Origin: an uncultured bacterium
Lineage (GTDB): Bacteria; Bdellovibrionota_C; UBA2361; JANWWW01
Assembly (NCBI GenBank): GCA_938038205.1
Contig: CALHSA010000024.1
Coordinates: forward strand, 1-32,796
Length of the DNA stretch: 32,796 bases
Reading direction: 5' to 3'
Part shown: one piece after another, positions 1 through 7,973 of the stretch
Layout: each line of letters starts with the position of its first letter
Position numbering within the stretch: position 1 is the first letter of the stretch
Notes under the pieces: generated by a model
What the model was told of the DNA's origin: nothing
Database searches by the model: none
The model's input: only the letters and a program-made list of their open reading frames with translations
Made by a program: the position numbers and the translations under genes

Positions 1-94
1 CTGAACCCTGGATATCTCTCCTATCCTCATGTACTTGTTACTCTAATCGGCTTTTCTCTATTAAAAGTTTAGGTTTTTTATAATTTTTTTAAAA

Positions 95-108
95 AGGTTT
101 TAAAACCT
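95..108. repeat. 14-bp perfect palindrome in leader region
   Basis: AGGTTTTAAAACCT is identical to its reverse complement and sits in the A/T-rich non-coding stretch 1-213, about 65 bases upstream of the tRNA promoter. It has no loop and few G/C pairs, so it is a poor terminator; it could be a protein-binding site or chance in A/T-rich DNA. I see nothing else of note in 1-170. Confidence 0.3.
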
Positions 109-173
109 GCAGTTTATGTTTGAATTTGCCTTATTTAAGGCACAAAAACCAACTACGTGATAAGCAGTTCCTC

Positions 174-202
174 TTGATTTAAATCTAGAATGAGCGTACA
201 AT
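174..202 (+). promoter_or_regulatory. Promoter of the initiator tRNA
   Basis: A sigma70-type promoter: -35 TTGATT (174-179), a 17-base spacer and -10 TACAAT (197-202). The expected transcription start, about 7 bases after the -10, is near 209, five bases before the mature tRNA 5' end. This fits a very short 5' leader. Confidence 0.65.
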
Positions 203-213
203 AATAAACATTC

Positions 214-287
<74 letters not shown>

Positions 288-353
288 CCTAAGTTTAAGC
301 TTTAAGTAAGAATTTGAACCTGTTTTATTAGCTTTTAATTTCCATCAATACTC

Positions 354-1337
354 TTAAAACATTAACAACCCTGTTGAGTATTTATTATCTATACTTTTTA
401 CTACAAAGATTCTATTAAGGTCTTTAACAAACTCACCACTTGGAAGAAGCCCAGCTCTCTGAACTGTTAAAATATTTGAGCCTTGAGGGAAATACTGTAG
501 TATCCTACTTAAATCAATACACATATAAGCTGATTCCATAAATTTGTCAACAAATAAGAAACAAACTGTTCCAAGCGGAGATCTAAAGCTTAATTTTATA
601 AGCTTATTCTTTTTTAGTGCCACCTGACGTTTACGTAATAAAACCCCCTGGGAGTAAACCTCAACCCTCCTAGTAGAGGCATCATCAACTGAGAGTGCTA
701 CTCTTACCAAGGGAAGCACTGGATTCCTTTGTTTCTTGGGGAGCCGTATCTTTACTGATTCAATTAATACATTAGGCCTGTAAGCCGCCGAGACAACAAG
801 CTGATTCCGGATAAGCTGCGAGGTTGTAAGCCAGGGACCAAGACTAAGTCTAGCCCAAACCTGCTTTATCTCCCTATCAACCCCAGATGCCAGTACAACC
901 TGAGTAACTATAGAATCAATCTGCCTAAGCCCTGCTATTATTAGTGACGCAGTTTGAGCATCATCCGCTCTAAACTTTAAAGCCTTGTCTAGAACAGTTT
1001 CATACGCTTTAAGATAACTTAAAACAGTTATGTCTTGGTTCTCTACTCGTTTTTGTAATGCTCTTAACTCTCTTTTTGCTGATCTTCCAGCAGATTTAAA
1101 ATCCTTACTTAACAGAATTTTATAATCCTCACTCTCAATCAATGCCTCAACAAGTCTGTCCTCCCTTCTTTGCTCATCAAGTTTAGCCCTTCTCTCAGTA
1201 AATGGAACCTGAGGCATATTGGTCCTAGGTATTTTGGGGGTAATTTGTAGTTTTTTAACAAAACCAGATAGCTCAGGCGCAAAAAATATTACAAGCGAGA
1301 CTATAAAGAAAACAAATGGAACAAGATACTTCCTCAC
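354..1337 (-). CDS. Unknown N-terminally anchored envelope protein
   Basis: 327 residues. I do not recognise a family. Residues about 5-22 form one hydrophobic segment preceded by Arg-Lys, so the protein is probably an inner-membrane-anchored periplasmic protein or has an uncleaved signal. Residues 50-130 are rich in Arg, Lys and Glu and look helical; the C-terminal half alternates like beta structure. The start is GTG at 1337, overlapping the stop of the upstream thioredoxin gene by 4 bases (GTGA) and preceded by AAGG, so it is translationally coupled. It is the last gene of a bL31 - thioredoxin - unknown operon. The overlap with a redox lipoprotein suggests a joint envelope role, but that is inference. 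Confidence 0.7.
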   Translation of the reverse strand: MRKYLVPFVFFIVSLVIFFAPELSGFVKKLQITPKIPRTNMPQVPFTERRAKLDEQRREDRLVEALIESEDYKILLSKDFKSAGRSAKRELRALQKRVENQDITVLSYLKAYETVLDKALKFRADDAQTASLIIAGLRQIDSIVTQVVLASGVDREIKQVWARLSLGPWLTTSQLIRNQLVVSAAYRPNVLIESVKIRLPKKQRNPVLPLVRVALSVDDASTRRVEVYSQGVLLRKRQVALKKNKLIKLSFRSPLGTVCFLFVDKFMESAYMCIDLSRILQYFPQGSNILTVQRAGLLPSGEFVKDLNRIFVVKSIDNKYSTGLLMF

Positions 1338-1852
1338 CTTAGTATGTTATAGTATCTTTTTTTTGAAGTGTTAATAAGTACTTCCCTTTTTAAATAATTT
1401 AAAAAATACTCTACATACTTTTCACTAGACCACTCCCGGGCTCCTTTGATGACCTTGGTAAGACTAAAATCTACCGGATCGGGAAAATTAACCAGATCCA
1501 AATTACTATCAACTAATATCGTAGCGGGAACCGCGAGTATCCCATACTTTAACATTTGCTTACCAAAAGGATCTAAAAAAGTATCAAAAGCAAAATGTTC
1601 CGTAAGCATTCTTACGGGTTTTACCTGGTCCCGAACTGCAACAAAAACTGGATCAATTAAATGATCAACTTTTTTAGTAAAATCAACAATGCTACCTAAC
1701 TCACTAACACATACTGAGCACCAGGATGCCCAAAAATGAATAATCCTAAACCGACCATTATCTGAGGGTCTAATCCTAACAAGCTCACCATCCATGCTTT
1801 TAAAATTAAGTGAGTAACTAAAGACAGTATCGCAACCAAGTAGGAAAAACAA
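1334..1852 (-). CDS. TlpA/ResA-like thioredoxin, probable lipoprotein
   Basis: A thioredoxin-fold protein of the TlpA/ResA type, which reduces or oxidises periplasmic thiols. The active site lies in WASWCSVCVSEL, with cysteines 45 and 48 counted from the TTG at 1852. The cis-Pro region (GILAVPATILVD) is also present. The TTG start leaves only six residues before Cys7, too short for a signal peptide. Reading upstream in frame to 1888 gives Lys-Arg-Asn-Asn, a hydrophobic run and a lipobox LLGC, a complete lipoprotein signal. No ATG, GTG or TTG exists between the upstream in-frame stop at 1913-1915 and 1852; the best-placed start is ATA at 1886-1888. The true gene is therefore probably 1334-1888, overlapping bL31 by 14 bases. 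The function call is firm; the start is not. Confidence 0.85.
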   Translation of the reverse strand: MFFLLGCDTVFSYSLNFKSMDGELVRIRPSDNGRFRIIHFWASWCSVCVSELGSIVDFTKKVDHLIDPVFVAVRDQVKPVRMLTEHFAFDTFLDPFGKQMLKYGILAVPATILVDSNLDLVNFPDPVDFSLTKVIKGAREWSSEKYVEYFLNYLKREVLINTSKKRYYNILR

Positions 1853-1874
1853 ACAACAGAGAAAAATTACCAGG

Positions 1875-2087
1875 TTATTTCTCTTTATACCCGTACCTTC
1901 GTTTAAATTTATCTACCCTTCCTTCTACGTCAATTATTTTCTCCTCACCTGTAAAGAAAGGATGACAGTTACAGCAAACAACAACCCTAATCTCCTCAAT
2001 AGTTCCTCCTGTTACATACCGGGCACCACACCCTGTGCAGAATACCGTTGCGTTCTCATAAAAAGTCGGATGAATCTGATCCTTCAT
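1875..2087 (-). CDS. rpmE: 50S ribosomal protein bL31 (zinc-binding type)
   Basis: 70 residues, the normal length for bL31, a large-subunit protein that helps bridge the two subunits. The family signature CHPFFTG is present. The four zinc ligands of the C+ type are seen as Cys17, Cys20, Cys38 and Cys41; an extra Cys39 is unusual but harmless. The start ATG at 2087 has no Shine-Dalgarno. It lies 7 bases after a TAAACT -10 box, so the mRNA may be leaderless. It heads a minus-strand operon with the thioredoxin and the anchored unknown. Confidence 0.96.
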   Translation of the reverse strand: MKDQIHPTFYENATVFCTGCGARYVTGGTIEEIRVVVCCNCHPFFTGEEKIIDVEGRVDKFKRRYGYKEK

Positions 2088-2094
2088 TTACTTT

Positions 2095-2123
2095 AGTTTA
2101 AGAAAAATCTTATTTGAAAACAA
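2095..2123 (-). promoter_or_regulatory. Promoter of rpmE operon, leaderless configuration
   Basis: On the minus strand: -35 TTGTTT (2123-2118), a 17-base spacer, -10 TAAACT (2100-2095), then 7 bases (AAAGTAA) to the rpmE ATG. This spacing puts the transcription start at or next to the start codon. It is the best-defined example of the pattern in the window. Confidence 0.6.
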
Positions 2124-2152
2124 TTTTATGAAAACTAGAAAAAAATTAAAAT
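2124..2152 (+). promoter_or_regulatory. Promoter of the Kazal-like gene
   Basis: A -10 box TAAAAT (2147-2152) ends 7 bases before the ATG at 2160. A weak -35 TTTTAT (2124-2129) lies 17 bases upstream. The DNA is very A/T rich, so the -35 is uncertain. It shares the 72-base divergent region with the rpmE promoter. Confidence 0.4.
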
Positions 2153-2159
2153 ATTATCA

Positions 2160-2375
2160 ATGCGCTTATTTTTACTAACGCTGTTTGTGTTAGTTGCAGA
2201 TGAATCAAACTTAGAGTTAAAAATGGAGGATGAGGTTTGTATTCAGGTTATAGCTTGTGGAAAAGATGGAAAATGGTACCCAAATCCTTGCAAGGCTGAG
2301 AAAGAAGGGGGTGGGGTTGATCCAACTAATAAATCATGTGAAGAGAAAAGCTCAGAGAGAAATCTTAATAAATGA
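2160..2375 (+). CDS. Small secreted Kazal-like protein
   Basis: 71 residues. The N-terminus MRLFLLTLFVLVADES looks like a short signal peptide, so the mature product would be a roughly 55-residue secreted or periplasmic peptide. Its core ACGKDGKWYPNPCKAEKEGG matches the Kazal consensus (CG.DG..Y.N.C.A), and a further Cys follows 14 residues after the NPC Cys. Only four cysteines are present against six in classical Kazal inhibitors, so two disulfides are likely. Kazal domains classically inhibit serine proteases, but bacterial short versions are mostly uncharacterised, so an inhibitor role is inference. The gene overlaps the next by 4 bases (ATGA). Confidence 0.65.
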   Translation: MRLFLLTLFVLVADESNLELKMEDEVCIQVIACGKDGKWYPNPCKAEKEGGGVDPTNKSCEEKSSERNLNK

Positions 2376-3163
2376 GAATAGCAGTTCTTGGAGATATTGT
2401 TGCTAACTGGGACCAGCTTGAAACAGAAACTGAGAGCCAGATTGAATTTTTTGACACAAAAAAAAACCCAGACTCACCGTATCCAAGTGTTGACTACCTT
2501 AATGTAAATCTTTTTGATGTTATTTTAGGCAAAGATGCCAGTGAGGTAGCTAAACAAGGAAAATTCGTTGGAAATATCACTCAGGGTTCTTTAGATAGCT
2601 CGTTTTGGGTTCCTGGAAGTAAACCTTGCAAGATTGCTAACCTTCTAAATCCAATCGCGCTTCACTCTTATTTAATTGAACAAGGGTTTGGAGTAAAAGC
2701 TGACTATCATATAGCAATAGTTTCCTTAACCGCTGCTGGGGAAACTTTCACATCAGACCTGCTAGCTCAAACAGCCAGTGTTATAGCAGGAAAATCAGAC
2801 GAAATAGAACCACCTCAGCTAGCCTTTAACCTAATCTACTCTAGAGGACTAAATAACTCCGATACATTAGATAAAAGTATAGACACAATAATTACTCCTG
2901 CTTTAAATGTTCAGATTTTAGTTAGCATTTTTCAGCAAGCCAAGTTAACTCAATCTAAGTTAAATCAAGATTATGTTGAGTTGTATTATACTGATATGTT
3001 AAGTGCTGTAGATTTAAACATAGGTAACAAACCTATAATATTTAATTTTAGAAAAACTGAGCTTCTAGGAATTGTATACTCAGTAGCCGATACAGTTAAC
3101 CTATACACAGCTTACTTAAAGGAGTATCTTCAGAATTTAAAAGAGTCCCTTACTCAAGCTTAA
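2372..3163 (+). CDS. Reduced aspartate-semialdehyde dehydrogenase/USG-1-like protein
   Basis: 263 residues. The N-terminus MRIAVLGD is a Rossmann-type start. The stretch around residues 110-150 (LTAAGETFTSDLLAQTASV, then QLAFNLIY) resembles the aspartate-semialdehyde dehydrogenase/USG-1 family, where xSxxG.....ELxxQT and AFNxxP are conserved. A Cys in SKPCKIANLL sits about where the catalytic Cys of the active enzyme would be, but the surrounding NPNC motif is not kept, and the protein is some 70-80 residues shorter than the family. It may be a non-catalytic paralogue like USG-1, whose function is itself unclear. It is coupled to the Kazal-like gene and its 3' end overlaps der by 14 bases tail to tail. 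The family call rests on motif recall, not alignment. Confidence 0.55.
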   Translation: MRIAVLGDIVANWDQLETETESQIEFFDTKKNPDSPYPSVDYLNVNLFDVILGKDASEVAKQGKFVGNITQGSLDSSFWVPGSKPCKIANLLNPIALHSYLIEQGFGVKADYHIAIVSLTAAGETFTSDLLAQTASVIAGKSDEIEPPQLAFNLIYSRGLNNSDTLDKSIDTIITPALNVQILVSIFQQAKLTQSKLNQDYVELYYTDMLSAVDLNIGNKPIIFNFRKTELLGIVYSVADTVNLYTAYLKEYLQNLKESLTQA

Positions 3164-4349
3164 GCCTTAAATCAAGCTTGATGTTACCTGGGAAAAGCTC
3201 GTTTAAAACCCTGTTTTTTAAGCCCCTAAGGTAGTTTTGAGGTACGGCTTTATTATTCTTAAATTTTAAAAAAATCGTATCACACTCAAACCTAACACCT
3301 AAAAGATCATTTAATTTACTACCCAACAGTGGAGGAGGAAAACTTTGAATAACTTTATTAACTAGATCAGTAAGTTCCTGATTATCTACTGACCATTCCC
3401 AAATCTTGATAGCAGTCGATAAAATTTTTGTTGAACTACTTTGTTTTAAAGCTGTTGTAAATATTACAGAAACAAAAGCGGGTATAGCTTTAATGAAATC
3501 CTTTGTTTGAGCACCGTTTGCTAAGTCCCATTTGTTTACGACTACAAAAAAACGTTTAGCTCTTTTGCTAATCAGGCTCATAATCTTCTTGTCTAAAGTT
3601 GTAACCCCATCCTCTGCTGATATAACAACCGAGATTACATCTGAAAACTCTATGGCTTTACTTACCCGGTTAGCAACGTAAGCCTCAAGTTGTGTCTTTT
3701 TGATACCCTTTTTAAACCCTGCACAATCAAAAATCCTTATATTCATGCCGTGATACCTAACGTAATACTCAAGAAAGTCCCTAGTTGTATGAGCTTTGGG
3801 ACTAACAGTTGCAAGCTGCCTTTGACAAATTAAATTAAAAAGAGAGCTTTTACCAACGTTTGTCCGCCCAACAAGTGAGATTGTTAACGATTTTTTACTA
3901 ACAAAGGATGCATCCCTAGGTAATAAGTACTCTTTTAGCTGTAAGATACCCTCGCCAGTTTTTGCACTTACATAAAAGTAAGGAATTGAACGGTACTCTA
4001 AATTTCCAAGAGAACCTAAATCAGATTTGTTAAAAACAAGCACAGTTTTTACTTTTTTTCGTAAAAGGAGCTTTAAAAACTCTAATTCTAAACTGGAGAT
4101 TCCTGTTGGAGCTTCAAGGATTAAGCAAACATATCTACAACCAGTTAGATTTAAGAACTCTTCCAACTGCTTTACACTCTCAATTCCTCGAGTATCAACC
4201 AGAGTAACGGAGTCATTAACTCTACGAAAAACATTATCTATTGTAGTGCCTGGAATGTTTGAAACAATCTGAATCCGGTCCCCAAGAAGCCTGTTGAGTA
4301 ATGATGATTTACCTACATTTGGTCTACCAATAAAAAACCACTCAATCAC
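3150..4349 (-). CDS. der: Ribosome assembly GTPase Der (EngA)
   Basis: Der has two tandem GTPase domains and a C-terminal KH-like domain and acts late in 50S subunit maturation. Domain 1 shows GRPNVGKSS (8-16), IPGTTID, DTRG and NKSD. Domain 2 shows GRTNVGKSS, DCAG and NKWD. The KH-like end NYLRGLKNRVLNELFPGN is present. At 399 residues it is short (usually 435-490), mostly through trimmed loops. In domain 2 the usual AGTTRD of switch I reads AHTTRD, replacing a normally invariant Gly. The start is GTG at 4349, 6 bases after the rnc stop. It is the last gene of the iscS-like - mnmA - rnc - der operon. Confidence 0.95.
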   Translation of the reverse strand: MIEWFFIGRPNVGKSSLLNRLLGDRIQIVSNIPGTTIDNVFRRVNDSVTLVDTRGIESVKQLEEFLNLTGCRYVCLILEAPTGISSLELEFLKLLLRKKVKTVLVFNKSDLGSLGNLEYRSIPYFYVSAKTGEGILQLKEYLLPRDASFVSKKSLTISLVGRTNVGKSSLFNLICQRQLATVSPKAHTTRDFLEYYVRYHGMNIRIFDCAGFKKGIKKTQLEAYVANRVSKAIEFSDVISVVISAEDGVTTLDKKIMSLISKRAKRFFVVVNKWDLANGAQTKDFIKAIPAFVSVIFTTALKQSSSTKILSTAIKIWEWSVDNQELTDLVNKVIQSFPPPLLGSKLNDLLGVRFECDTIFLKFKNNKAVPQNYLRGLKNRVLNELFPGNIKLDLRLKLE

Positions 4350-4355
4350 TCTAGC

Positions 4356-5030
4356 TTATAGCCCTAAGTATTTTACGGCCTGAAAAGCAGCATTTCGCTC
4401 AGCAACCTTTTTTGAAGGACCCTTCCCCTCAAATTCTTCACCAGAGGGTAGGCATAACTGGACAGTAAAAGTTGTGTTATGCTCTGGTCCCTCGCGAGAT
4501 ACAAGGTTATAAACAGGCACTCCAAGGCCTTGAGATTGACACCACTCTTGAATTAAGGATTTTGGATCAGATTTTATTACCTCACTGGTGCTTGGAAAAC
4601 GAGGGTTAATTAATCTTCTAACAAGCGAATTAACCGTGTCAAAACTACTATCAAGATAAATCGCACCTAGAATAGCCTCAAATACATCACACAAAGTTCT
4701 CTGAGTTATGATGCCCTCCTCACCATTTATAATTCTAAAAGGGGTTGTAATATCAAGCTGCTCAATTATTTGAGCAACAAACTGCTTGCTTACGATGTAA
4801 CCTTTGAAACGAGATAGCAATCCCTCATCCGAGGTTCGAACCTTTTCAAAAACAATTATTGCTACAGCAGCGTTAAAAATACAATCTCCAAGAAACTCAA
4901 GTGGCTCATAGTTTTTTACCGGATCTTTAATTGGATGAGTTAAACTTTGAAGAAGAAATTCTCTGTTAGTAAAGCCGTAATCAATTCTCCCCTCGAAATC
5001 GATCAAAGCCTTAAGAATCACTGAATCCAT
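4356..5030 (-). CDS. rnc: Ribonuclease III
   Basis: 224 residues, the standard size. It cleaves double-stranded RNA, including rRNA precursors. The signature PLEFLGD is present; the catalytic acidic residues are Glu42, Glu45, Asp49, Asp115 and Glu118 (CDVFEAILGAIYLD). A double-stranded RNA-binding domain covers about 153-224 (GKGPSKKVAERNAA). The ATG at 5030 lies inside the last 13 bases of mnmA, so translation is coupled. Its place directly before der joins rRNA processing to 50S assembly in one transcript. Confidence 0.96.
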   Translation of the reverse strand: MDSVILKALIDFEGRIDYGFTNREFLLQSLTHPIKDPVKNYEPLEFLGDCIFNAAVAIIVFEKVRTSDEGLLSRFKGYIVSKQFVAQIIEQLDITTPFRIINGEEGIITQRTLCDVFEAILGAIYLDSSFDTVNSLVRRLINPRFPSTSEVIKSDPKSLIQEWCQSQGLGVPVYNLVSREGPEHNTTFTVQLCLPSGEEFEGKGPSKKVAERNAAFQAVKYLGL

Positions 5031-6115
5031 CTGTTTATAACCCCTCCACCAAGAATATACGTATTTGATTCATCATACAGTACAGCAGCCTGTCCTGGTG
5101 TTATAATTGAAAACTCACCATGCAAGTTGACCCTAACTGAGGTTGAATCAAGTTCCTGCACCGAGCATCGTATAGATTTGTGCCGACTCCTTACCTGTAT
5201 CAGTCCAGAAAATGAACCAGGTTTGGCATGCCAAACCCAGTCTGTTACAATGAAACTAGGTACATCTAAAAAGCTCTTTTCACCAACAACAACAGTCTTT
5301 TCATCCGGTAAAATACCAATAACGTATAAAGGGGTTGGGTAACTAACCCTCAATCCCTTTCTCTGTCCAACAGTAAACTTGTAGATGTTATCTGTAAAAC
5401 CCAATGTTTTACCATTTACATGTTTTATAACTCCCGAGGTATTACCATTTAAGTTCTGTTTAAGAAAATCACCAACCGATCCAGATATAAAACAAAGATC
5501 TTGACTGTCTTTTTTGCTATGAGTAACTAGCCCATTCTCCCGAGCTATAACTCTAACCTCCTCTTTTCTGTATGTACCTAGTGGGAAGATAACCCGATCC
5601 AAAAGCTCTGGTTTTAAACCATAAAGAAAGTAGGATTGATCTTTTGACTGATCTAAACCTCTAGCTATAAAATTCCGGTCCTCAACCCTTATTACTCGAG
5701 CATAATGCCCAGTTGCAACATTTGGGTAACCAAGCTGATCAGCTTTATCAATTAATGCTCCAAACTTAACAAAAACATTACAATCAATACAAGGACTTGG
5801 GGTAAAACCTCTTTGGTAGTTACTAATAAATTTTTTCACTACCTTGCTCTCAAACTCCTCTTCAAGATCAAAAACATAAAAAGGTATTCCAACTTTGTGT
5901 GCAACTAACCTGGCATCTTGAAAATCTTTCGGACTACAGCAGGTTTTCATCGTTGAGCTACAATGTCTTGAGTAATCCCAAACTTGCAGAGAAACCCCAA
6001 TTAGATCATACCCCATTTGTTTTAACAAAAGAGCAGCCACAGAGCTATCAACGCCACCACTCATAGCAACAACACATCTTTCAGCTTTTGTTGCTATATG
6101 ATTACCTACCTTCAT
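5018..6115 (-). CDS. mnmA: tRNA-specific 2-thiouridylase MnmA
   Basis: MnmA puts sulfur on U34 of tRNA Lys, Glu and Gln, using ATP and a persulfide. The PP-loop SGGVDSS is at 19-25. The two catalytic cysteines are Cys112 (SPCIDCN) and Cys208 (DSQDLCFISG). 365 residues is normal. The start ATG overlaps the stop of the upstream cysteine desulfurase gene by 4 bases, so sulfur donor and acceptor enzymes are made together. No Tus relay genes are nearby, so direct transfer from the desulfurase is likely. Confidence 0.96.
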   Translation of the reverse strand: MKVGNHIATKAERCVVAMSGGVDSSVAALLLKQMGYDLIGVSLQVWDYSRHCSSTMKTCCSPKDFQDARLVAHKVGIPFYVFDLEEEFESKVVKKFISNYQRGFTPSPCIDCNVFVKFGALIDKADQLGYPNVATGHYARVIRVEDRNFIARGLDQSKDQSYFLYGLKPELLDRVIFPLGTYRKEEVRVIARENGLVTHSKKDSQDLCFISGSVGDFLKQNLNGNTSGVIKHVNGKTLGFTDNIYKFTVGQRKGLRVSYPTPLYVIGILPDEKTVVVGEKSFLDVPSFIVTDWVWHAKPGSFSGLIQVRSRHKSIRCSVQELDSTSVRVNLHGEFSIITPGQAAVLYDESNTYILGGGVINRWIQ

Positions 6116-7245
6116 GAGCTTAAAATATTTCTAAGTTTCTCTACAGCGAAATTAATCTCTTCCTCAATTATATCAGATCTAAAACTTAATCTCAGCGCCC
6201 CCTCTGCTAGCCTATTTGGCACCCCAAAACCCTCTAAGGTTGGAGGGATAGGTTTACCAGAGTAGCATGTGCTACCAGCTGAGCAACAAACACCAGCAAT
6301 ATCTAAAGCCACTAACAAATCAGAAGATTTTCTTCCAGGAACTACTAAGTGCAAAGTGTTTGGGATTGTATCAAAATGCTCAAAAAGAAAACTAACTTTA
6401 TCTGAGGGAATCTTCTCCATTATCTGACTTTTTAGGATCTCCTTCTTAGCTTTGTAAGTGGCCTCAACAGCTCCTAGTTTCCTCCAATAATCAAGAGCAA
6501 GATTTAAGCTCCAAATAGCTTGGTAATTCTCAGTGCCACCCCTTTTGTACTGTTCCTGGCTACCACCTACTATAAATGGATGTAGGTTTAACTTTTTTTT
6601 CGCTCCAACAACTCCTACACCAGGTAACGCTCCAATCTTATGACCTGAAAAAAACCAACAATCTAAATAACTCAAATCAAGATTATCAAGCTTGCATACA
6701 GATTGAACAATATCTGATATCACAAGTATATCATCTTTTTTTTGTTTTAACTCGGAGATTACCTCCTTTAGGGGGAAAATTACACCAGTCTCATTGTTCG
6801 AGTGCATCCAGTAGATAACTTTAACCCTATCTAAGTAAGGTTTAATTTTTTCAATCATTTGCTCGTAAAGATTCGAGTTCCTATAATCAAGAGTAATCTC
6901 TACCCTGTTATTTGAATTAACAAACTGACGAGCTGACTCTATAACACATGCGTGCTCAACTTTTGAAACAATCATTAAAGAATTCGTTGAGTTTAAAATT
7001 CTAGATACAAAATAAGATAACCAGTTAGCTGCCTCCGTAGCCCCTGAACAGAAATAAATGTTAAAATCATCAGCTTTAATGAAATTTTTTACACTCTCTC
7101 TTGTTTCCTCAACTATTGCTTTTAAGGCCTGACCATAGAAATGAATGCTTTGAGGATTTCCAATATGAGGCATATTAACCAAGTTCTCCTTGACGTGCTC
7201 TAGTAGCCCATAATTTGAGTTAGCATCTAAATAAACTTTTTTCAT
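6112..7245 (-). CDS. Cysteine desulfurase (NifS/IscS family)
   Basis: A PLP enzyme that takes sulfur from cysteine to form an enzyme persulfide. PLP-site residues are visible: His98, Asp178 and Gln181 (SDIVQ), and Lys203 (FSGHKIG). The active-site loop CSAGSTCYSG contains the persulfide Cys327; Cys320 and Cys321 are extra cysteines just before it. 377 residues fits the class I family. The direct overlap with mnmA suggests its main job is tRNA thiolation, though it could also supply Fe-S assembly; no iscU is present here. Eleven A residues (minus strand) precede the ATG, and I see no Shine-Dalgarno. Confidence 0.94.
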   Translation of the reverse strand: MKKVYLDANSNYGLLEHVKENLVNMPHIGNPQSIHFYGQALKAIVEETRESVKNFIKADDFNIYFCSGATEAANWLSYFVSRILNSTNSLMIVSKVEHACVIESARQFVNSNNRVEITLDYRNSNLYEQMIEKIKPYLDRVKVIYWMHSNNETGVIFPLKEVISELKQKKDDILVISDIVQSVCKLDNLDLSYLDCWFFSGHKIGALPGVGVVGAKKKLNLHPFIVGGSQEQYKRGGTENYQAIWSLNLALDYWRKLGAVEATYKAKKEILKSQIMEKIPSDKVSFLFEHFDTIPNTLHLVVPGRKSSDLLVALDIAGVCCSAGSTCYSGKPIPPTLEGFGVPNRLAEGALRLSFRSDIIEEEINFAVEKLRNILSS

Positions 7246-7298
7246 TTTTTTTTTTTCTAAATCTAAATTTTACTCTTTGATTTCCGATATCAGAAACT

Positions 7299-7619
7299 GT
7301 GAAACCACTTGGTCCAGTTTCAGCTGCCGCTGCAACTGCTAGTCAGAATCTAGTTGTTTCTCAAGCAACTGGTGAAATAATACACTCAAAGATAAAGAAA
7401 AAAGAGGATTCAAAAAAATCTGAAGGTTCCTTTGACAAGGGCTTAAGATCATTAGCAGAGCGTAAGACTGAGGAAACTCAAGAGGCAGCCATATCTTTTA
7501 ATGAATTTTTAGAGCTTTTTAAGAAAAACCCAGAAATTGCCAAGTATAACGATATTCAACTTTTTAATAGGTTTGAGGAGAAGGAGATAATTTTAAATGA
7601 CTTAATCTACTCTGAGTAA
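7299..7619 (+). CDS. Unknown small soluble protein
   Basis: 106 residues, starting at GTG; not recognised. There is no signal peptide or membrane segment. The first 30 residues are rich in Ala, Ser, Thr and Val, followed by a Lys/Glu/Ser-rich region (30-60) and a helical C-terminus with many Glu and Phe. A Ser/Ala/Thr-rich disordered N-terminus is typical of type III secretion substrates, but is not proof. It is divergent from the cysteine desulfurase gene and 20 bases upstream of the helix-hairpin-helix gene. Confidence 0.5.
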   Translation: MKPLGPVSAAAATASQNLVVSQATGEIIHSKIKKKEDSKKSEGSFDKGLRSLAERKTEETQEAAISFNEFLELFKKNPEIAKYNDIQLFNRFEEKEIILNDLIYSE

Positions 7620-7639
7620 CCTTTATCGATACTTAACAT

Positions 7640-7942
7640 GTGAGTTACTCAAAGATTCAAATTATCTCTATTTTTGTTGGTCTGCTTTTTAGTGTCGAGT
7701 TAAAACAAAAAAACCACTCTCGTTTTTTATTACTTAGAGACGATGAGAGCTTAAATTTTGCTGATTATGTCTATTGGCAGCCAAGCTCACTTTTGCAAAT
7801 AGAATTGATTAAAGGGTTTGGACCCGAGTTAACTTATCGATTAATTAACTCTGATGTAGATAACCTACAAGATATCACCCAGGTAAAAGGCATTGGGCAG
7901 AAAAGGAGAGAAAAACTTGCAAGCATAGATTTTTATAGGTAA
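7640..7942 (+). CDS. Membrane-anchored helix-hairpin-helix protein, ComEA-like
   Basis: 100 residues. Residues about 5-20 are hydrophobic (IQIISIFVGLLFSV), a signal anchor. The C-terminal 50 residues contain two helix-hairpin-helix motifs, IKGFGPELTYRLI and VKGIGQKRREKL, the fold used by ComEA to bind incoming DNA in the periplasm. The next gene is a type IV prepilin, matching the natural-transformation setting of ComEA. Helix-hairpin-helix repeats also occur in the GspK pseudopilin and in DNA repair proteins, so the competence role is inferred. The start is GTG. Confidence 0.65.
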   Translation: MSYSKIQIISIFVGLLFSVELKQKNHSRFLLLRDDESLNFADYVYWQPSSLLQIELIKGFGPELTYRLINSDVDNLQDITQVKGIGQKRREKLASIDFYR

Positions 7943-7973
7943 ACGCTTGTAAGTACCAATCGAAATTAGGAGT

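Noticed and set aside
295-345. Intrinsic terminator after the tRNA
   Set aside because: The short A/T palindrome TTTAAGCTTTAA has no G/C stem and no adjacent U-run.
1446-1664. Open frame on the plus strand inside the thioredoxin gene
   Set aside because: A shadow of the real minus-strand gene with no recognisable features. The same holds for other opposite-strand frames such as 4027-4272, 5127-5342, 6576-6818, 16152-16574 and 29043-29453.
7246-7256. T-run as a terminator for a plus-strand gene
   Set aside because: It has no preceding hairpin and is directly upstream of the cysteine desulfurase start on the minus strand.
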